Of a stretch of 64,000 nucleotides of DNA, positions 61,550-64,000 are shown one piece after another. The stretch is taken from assembly GCA_031549285.1 (NCBI GenBank), contig JAVBPZ010000015.1, positions 1-64,000 on the forward strand. Reading direction: 5' to 3'. Position 1 is the stretch's first letter; each line of letters begins with the position of its first letter. Below the pieces are notes generated by a model that saw nothing but the letters and a program-made list of their open reading frames with translations, made no database searches and was not told where the DNA came from. Made by a program: the position numbers and the translations under genes. Source of the DNA: JAAYCI01 sp031549285. Lineage in GTDB: Bacteria > Bacillota > Clostridia > Oscillospirales > Ruminococcaceae.

Positions 61550-61578
61550 TGGACGAGATTCTGTATTTGCAGTATAAT
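61550..61578 (+). promoter_or_regulatory. Promoter of the response regulator gene
   Basis: TGGACG, 17-base spacer, TATAAT (61573-61578), about 50 bases ahead of the ATG and just beyond the second TTCGGAAT repeat. Confidence 0.6.
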
Positions 61579-61630
61579 GAAATCATTCATTTTCCTTGCG
61601 TCTACTCCAAAAAAAGGGAAAGGCAGCGAT

Positions 61631-63226
61631 ATGTATCAAATCTTTGTTGTGGAAGACGAGATCCTGATTCGACAAAATATACGGAATATGGTCGAGAACA
61701 TGGGGGGGCCTTACGCATTCTGCGGCGAAGCAGCAGATGGCGAGATGGCTCTTTCTATGATGCAGGACCTGATGCCGGATATTTTGCTGACCGATATAAA
61801 GATGCCTTTCCTGGACGGCTTTGAATTGATACGGCATGCAAAATCCATGATGCCGTGGCTGAAAATCATCATCATCAGCGGGTATGATGAGTTTGAATCT
61901 GCCCAAAAGGCTATCTCGCTGGGTGTGGACAAATACCTGCTGAAACCCCTGCGGCCGGATGATTTGCGCCAGGCGGTGGAAGATGTTGCCGCCCAACTGG
62001 AAAAAAGCAAAACACAGGATGAACTGCTGGCAAAGTATGATAAGAATGAATTGCACAATGCACTTTACCAGCAGTTCATGCATTATCTTTTTTGGGGCGA
62101 CCTCAGCACCAGCAGCCTGCTGGAGCGGGCCCGCCTGCTGGACATCGACGTCCTGTATCCGTTTTATCAGGTGGCCCTGTTCCATTTTGATTCCGGATTT
62201 GACACAAACGGCAGCAGCGGGGTCCTGCGCCAAAAAATAGCCGAGGTTTTGCAGAGTGACCGTACTATATTACATTATAATAATGGATCCGACCAGATGG
62301 TCTTGCTGGCGCTGGCCAAACAAAGAGACGCTTTGAACGAAAAAATATATCGAATCGTCAATATTATCCGCCATGAGCTGGCGGACTTTGGCGTAACCAT
62401 TACCACCGTCATCGGCAATGTTGTAGAACGCATCAGCGAGGTGAAAGACGCGTACAGTGCCGCCGATACAGTAATTAAAAAAATTCACACCATCCATGCC
62501 GGCCAGGTTATTGATATCAACGACGCAGCGCAGATTACCACTGACATTGTCAGCTTCAACACCTCTTTTGACACACAGTTCCAGCAAAAGCTTTTGTATG
62601 CTACAGAGGAAGATGTGCCGGCACTGCTGCGCGCATTTTGGGACGAGGCCGGCAGCGAGCGATTCAACAGCTTGTTGTATCGCTACTATACACTGATAGA
62701 TATTCTAAAAACGGCGGTGCAGATTGTGGCCAGCGCAAAACCCGATATTGATCAAAAAGATATTGCGGCACAGTTCAGCAACGCATACGATATTTTTATT
62801 GCGTCCAGCGCGCGCGATACATTTGAAAAAATGGCGGCGGACCTGCTGCAGGAAGCTGTTCGCATGAAACAGGAAAACCCAAGTTATATAAGGCATAGCC
62901 ATGTCATCAGCCAGGCAGAAAACTATATTTCGGAAAATTATTGCGACCCCAACATCTCGCTGATAAGCGTTGCCAAGCATGTGGGCCTGAGCCCCGCCCA
63001 CTTCAGCACCATATTTTCGCAGACCACCGGAAAAACATTTATCAGCTATCTAACGTCGTTGCGCATTGAAAAAGCGAAGGCTCTTCTGGCACAGACCGAC
63101 ATGAAGCTGTCTGCCATCGCCATGGAGATCGGCTACAACGAGCCAAACTATTTCAGCCATGTTTTTAAAAAGAGCGAAGGAATTACTCCGAAAGAGTTCC
63201 GGAATAAGTCCCTGCAAAAAGCCTAA
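61631..63226 (+). CDS. YesN-type response regulator with AraC DNA-binding domain
   Basis: A 531-residue response regulator. The receiver (1-125) has the acidic pair ED at 8-9, the phospho-acceptor Asp55 in LLTDIKMP, Ser83 in IIISGYDE and Lys105 in LLKPL. A middle region of about 290 residues follows. The C-terminal AraC/XylS domain (about 435-531) has two helix-turn-helix motifs (LISVAKHVGLSPAHFSTIF and LSAIAMEIGYNEPNYFSHVFK). The ATG at 61631 follows AAGGGAAAGGCAGCGAT. It is divergent from ytfQ and, with the kinase at 53565, brackets the importer operon, which it most likely activates. Confidence 0.94.
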   Translation: MYQIFVVEDEILIRQNIRNMVENMGGPYAFCGEAADGEMALSMMQDLMPDILLTDIKMPFLDGFELIRHAKSMMPWLKIIIISGYDEFESAQKAISLGVDKYLLKPLRPDDLRQAVEDVAAQLEKSKTQDELLAKYDKNELHNALYQQFMHYLFWGDLSTSSLLERARLLDIDVLYPFYQVALFHFDSGFDTNGSSGVLRQKIAEVLQSDRTILHYNNGSDQMVLLALAKQRDALNEKIYRIVNIIRHELADFGVTITTVIGNVVERISEVKDAYSAADTVIKKIHTIHAGQVIDINDAAQITTDIVSFNTSFDTQFQQKLLYATEEDVPALLRAFWDEAGSERFNSLLYRYYTLIDILKTAVQIVASAKPDIDQKDIAAQFSNAYDIFIASSARDTFEKMAADLLQEAVRMKQENPSYIRHSHVISQAENYISENYCDPNISLISVAKHVGLSPAHFSTIFSQTTGKTFISYLTSLRIEKAKALLAQTDMKLSAIAMEIGYNEPNYFSHVFKKSEGITPKEFRNKSLQKA

Positions 63227-63414
63227 TCTGGGTTTGGGCAGAGCAAGATTTGTCAAAGCGTGCAGCATGGGATATAATAACGGGGTATGGTCTGTAAACA
63301 TCCTCCACTTTTTTGCGGCCACTGCTTTATTCCGTTTGTCGCAAACTCCATAAAACAAGCGCTTGCCGGGGCTGTGGCGCCGACCAGAGACTGCACGGAA
63401 AGAAGGATCCCATT

Positions 63415-63927
63415 TTGGTTGAAACAATAAGTACTTTTCTGCAAGATCATCACATTTCCAAAGAACTGATTGTATTTATTATATCTATGTTGCCTATTTT
63501 AGAGCTGCGTGGCGGGCTGCTGGCAGCAGCATTCATGGGGGTTCCCTGGCAGATTGCCGTTCCCATCTGCCTGGTCGGCAACATGTTACCGGTACCGTTC
63601 ATCATCTTTTTTATTGAGCGCATCCTGAAGTTTTTGCAGCAGCATGGGCCTATTAAAAAAATAGCCACCTGGTTTGAAGAAAAGGCAATGAAAAAAGGCG
63701 CGGAGATGATGGAAAAATATCCCCGACGTATCCAGTTGGGGCTGTTTCTGTTTGTGGCCATTCCTCTGCCCGGGACCGGCGCGTGGACCGGCGCGTTGAT
63801 TGCCGCGTTCCTGGGCCTGCCGCCGAAACGTTCGGCACCAGCCATCTGCCTGGGTGTGTTGGGCGCCTGCGCTATCATGCTGACCATTACCTATGTTATC
63901 CCCTATTTTGTCGGTCGTGCGCTTTGA
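63415..63927 (+). CDS. Small multi-drug export family membrane protein
   Basis: A 170-residue, four-helix membrane protein of the COG2426/PF06695 family. It shows LPILELRGGLLAAAFMGVPW and LFLFVAIPLPGTGAWTGALIAAFLGL, the two family signatures, and ends with a helix (IMLTITYVIPYFVG). The transported compound is unknown. A TTG at 63415 after GAAAGAAGGATCCCATT is the likely start; the longer frame upstream is not supported. A short palindrome CAAGCGCTTG lies at 63356-63365 and may be a regulatory site. The window ends 73 bases after the stop with no feature seen. Confidence 0.85.
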   Translation: MVETISTFLQDHHISKELIVFIISMLPILELRGGLLAAAFMGVPWQIAVPICLVGNMLPVPFIIFFIERILKFLQQHGPIKKIATWFEEKAMKKGAEMMEKYPRRIQLGLFLFVAIPLPGTGAWTGALIAAFLGLPPKRSAPAICLGVLGACAIMLTITYVIPYFVGRAL

Positions 63928-64000
63928 GTTTTGCTGTGACGGGCGAAGGCCGGATACCAAGCGAACACGCAAACCCTGCTGTGTATTTTTGCCAAGTTCT

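Overview
The window looks like a chromosome segment of a gut-type, GC-rich Gram-positive anaerobe in the Clostridia, most likely Oscillospiraceae (relatives of Faecalibacterium, Subdoligranulum or Gemmiger). This is inferred from the rimP-nusA-ylxR-ylxQ-infB-rbfA-nrnA-truB-ribF order, strong AGGAGG ribosome sites, the amaP/DUF2273/Asp23 module, split transketolase, LytS/YesN-type two-component genes and the repeat families seen. No marker gene allows a species call. No phage, complete insertion sequence, CRISPR array or rRNA was found.

Layout. 0.2-8.6 kb (minus): translation/transcription operon from rimP to ribF. 8.9-12.2 kb: M29 aminopeptidase, glycyl-tRNA synthetase and tRNA-Pro. 12.4-21.4 kb: a GNAT acetyltransferase, a 2187-residue secreted subtilisin with leucine-rich and Ig-like repeats, an orphan lipoprotein and non-coding DNA. 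21.4-28.7 kb: araR-araB-araA-araD (minus), divergent from a two-subunit transketolase (plus), with an operator cluster between them; together these take L-arabinose to xylulose-5-phosphate and into the pentose phosphate pathway. 28.8-31.3 kb: a DMT transporter and two uncharacterised genes. 31.5-35 kb: a sugar ABC importer (binding protein and two permeases, no ATPase), plausibly the pentose or oligosaccharide uptake partner of the ara genes. 35.2-39.1 kb: CPBP protease, KamA-family radical SAM enzyme and the Asp23/DUF2273/AmaP envelope module. 39.4-43.3 kb: a heterodimeric ABC exporter preceded by a small membrane protein. 43.4-50.9 kb: a large InlB-repeat surface protein, a multi-pass GT-C-like membrane protein and an L,D-transpeptidase. 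51.3-53.1 kb: a PfkB kinase, tRNA-Thr and tRNA-Tyr.

53.3-63.2 kb is the most distinctive region. A ytfQ-ytfR-ytfT-yjfF-like galactofuranose/sugar ABC importer on the minus strand is bracketed by a LytS/YesM-type histidine kinase and a second YtfQ-like lipoprotein on one side (plus) and by a YesN-type AraC response regulator on the other (plus, divergent from ytfQ). This matches the logic of a three-component sugar sensor, in which a membrane-tethered binding protein signals through the kinase and regulator to switch on a paralogous importer. The ytfQ/regulator intergenic region carries paired repeats that are good candidates for the regulator's sites. A small multidrug-export family gene closes the window.

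Two kinds of non-coding structure recur. Intercistronic hairpins sit inside three sugar operons (araA/araD, binding protein/permease, ytfQ/ytfR). A dispersed repeat of about 140 bp occurs in opposite orientations at 37.5 and 52.5 kb. Start codons were chosen from ribosome-binding sites, so several genes begin downstream of the longest possible frame, some with GTG, TTG or possibly CTG.
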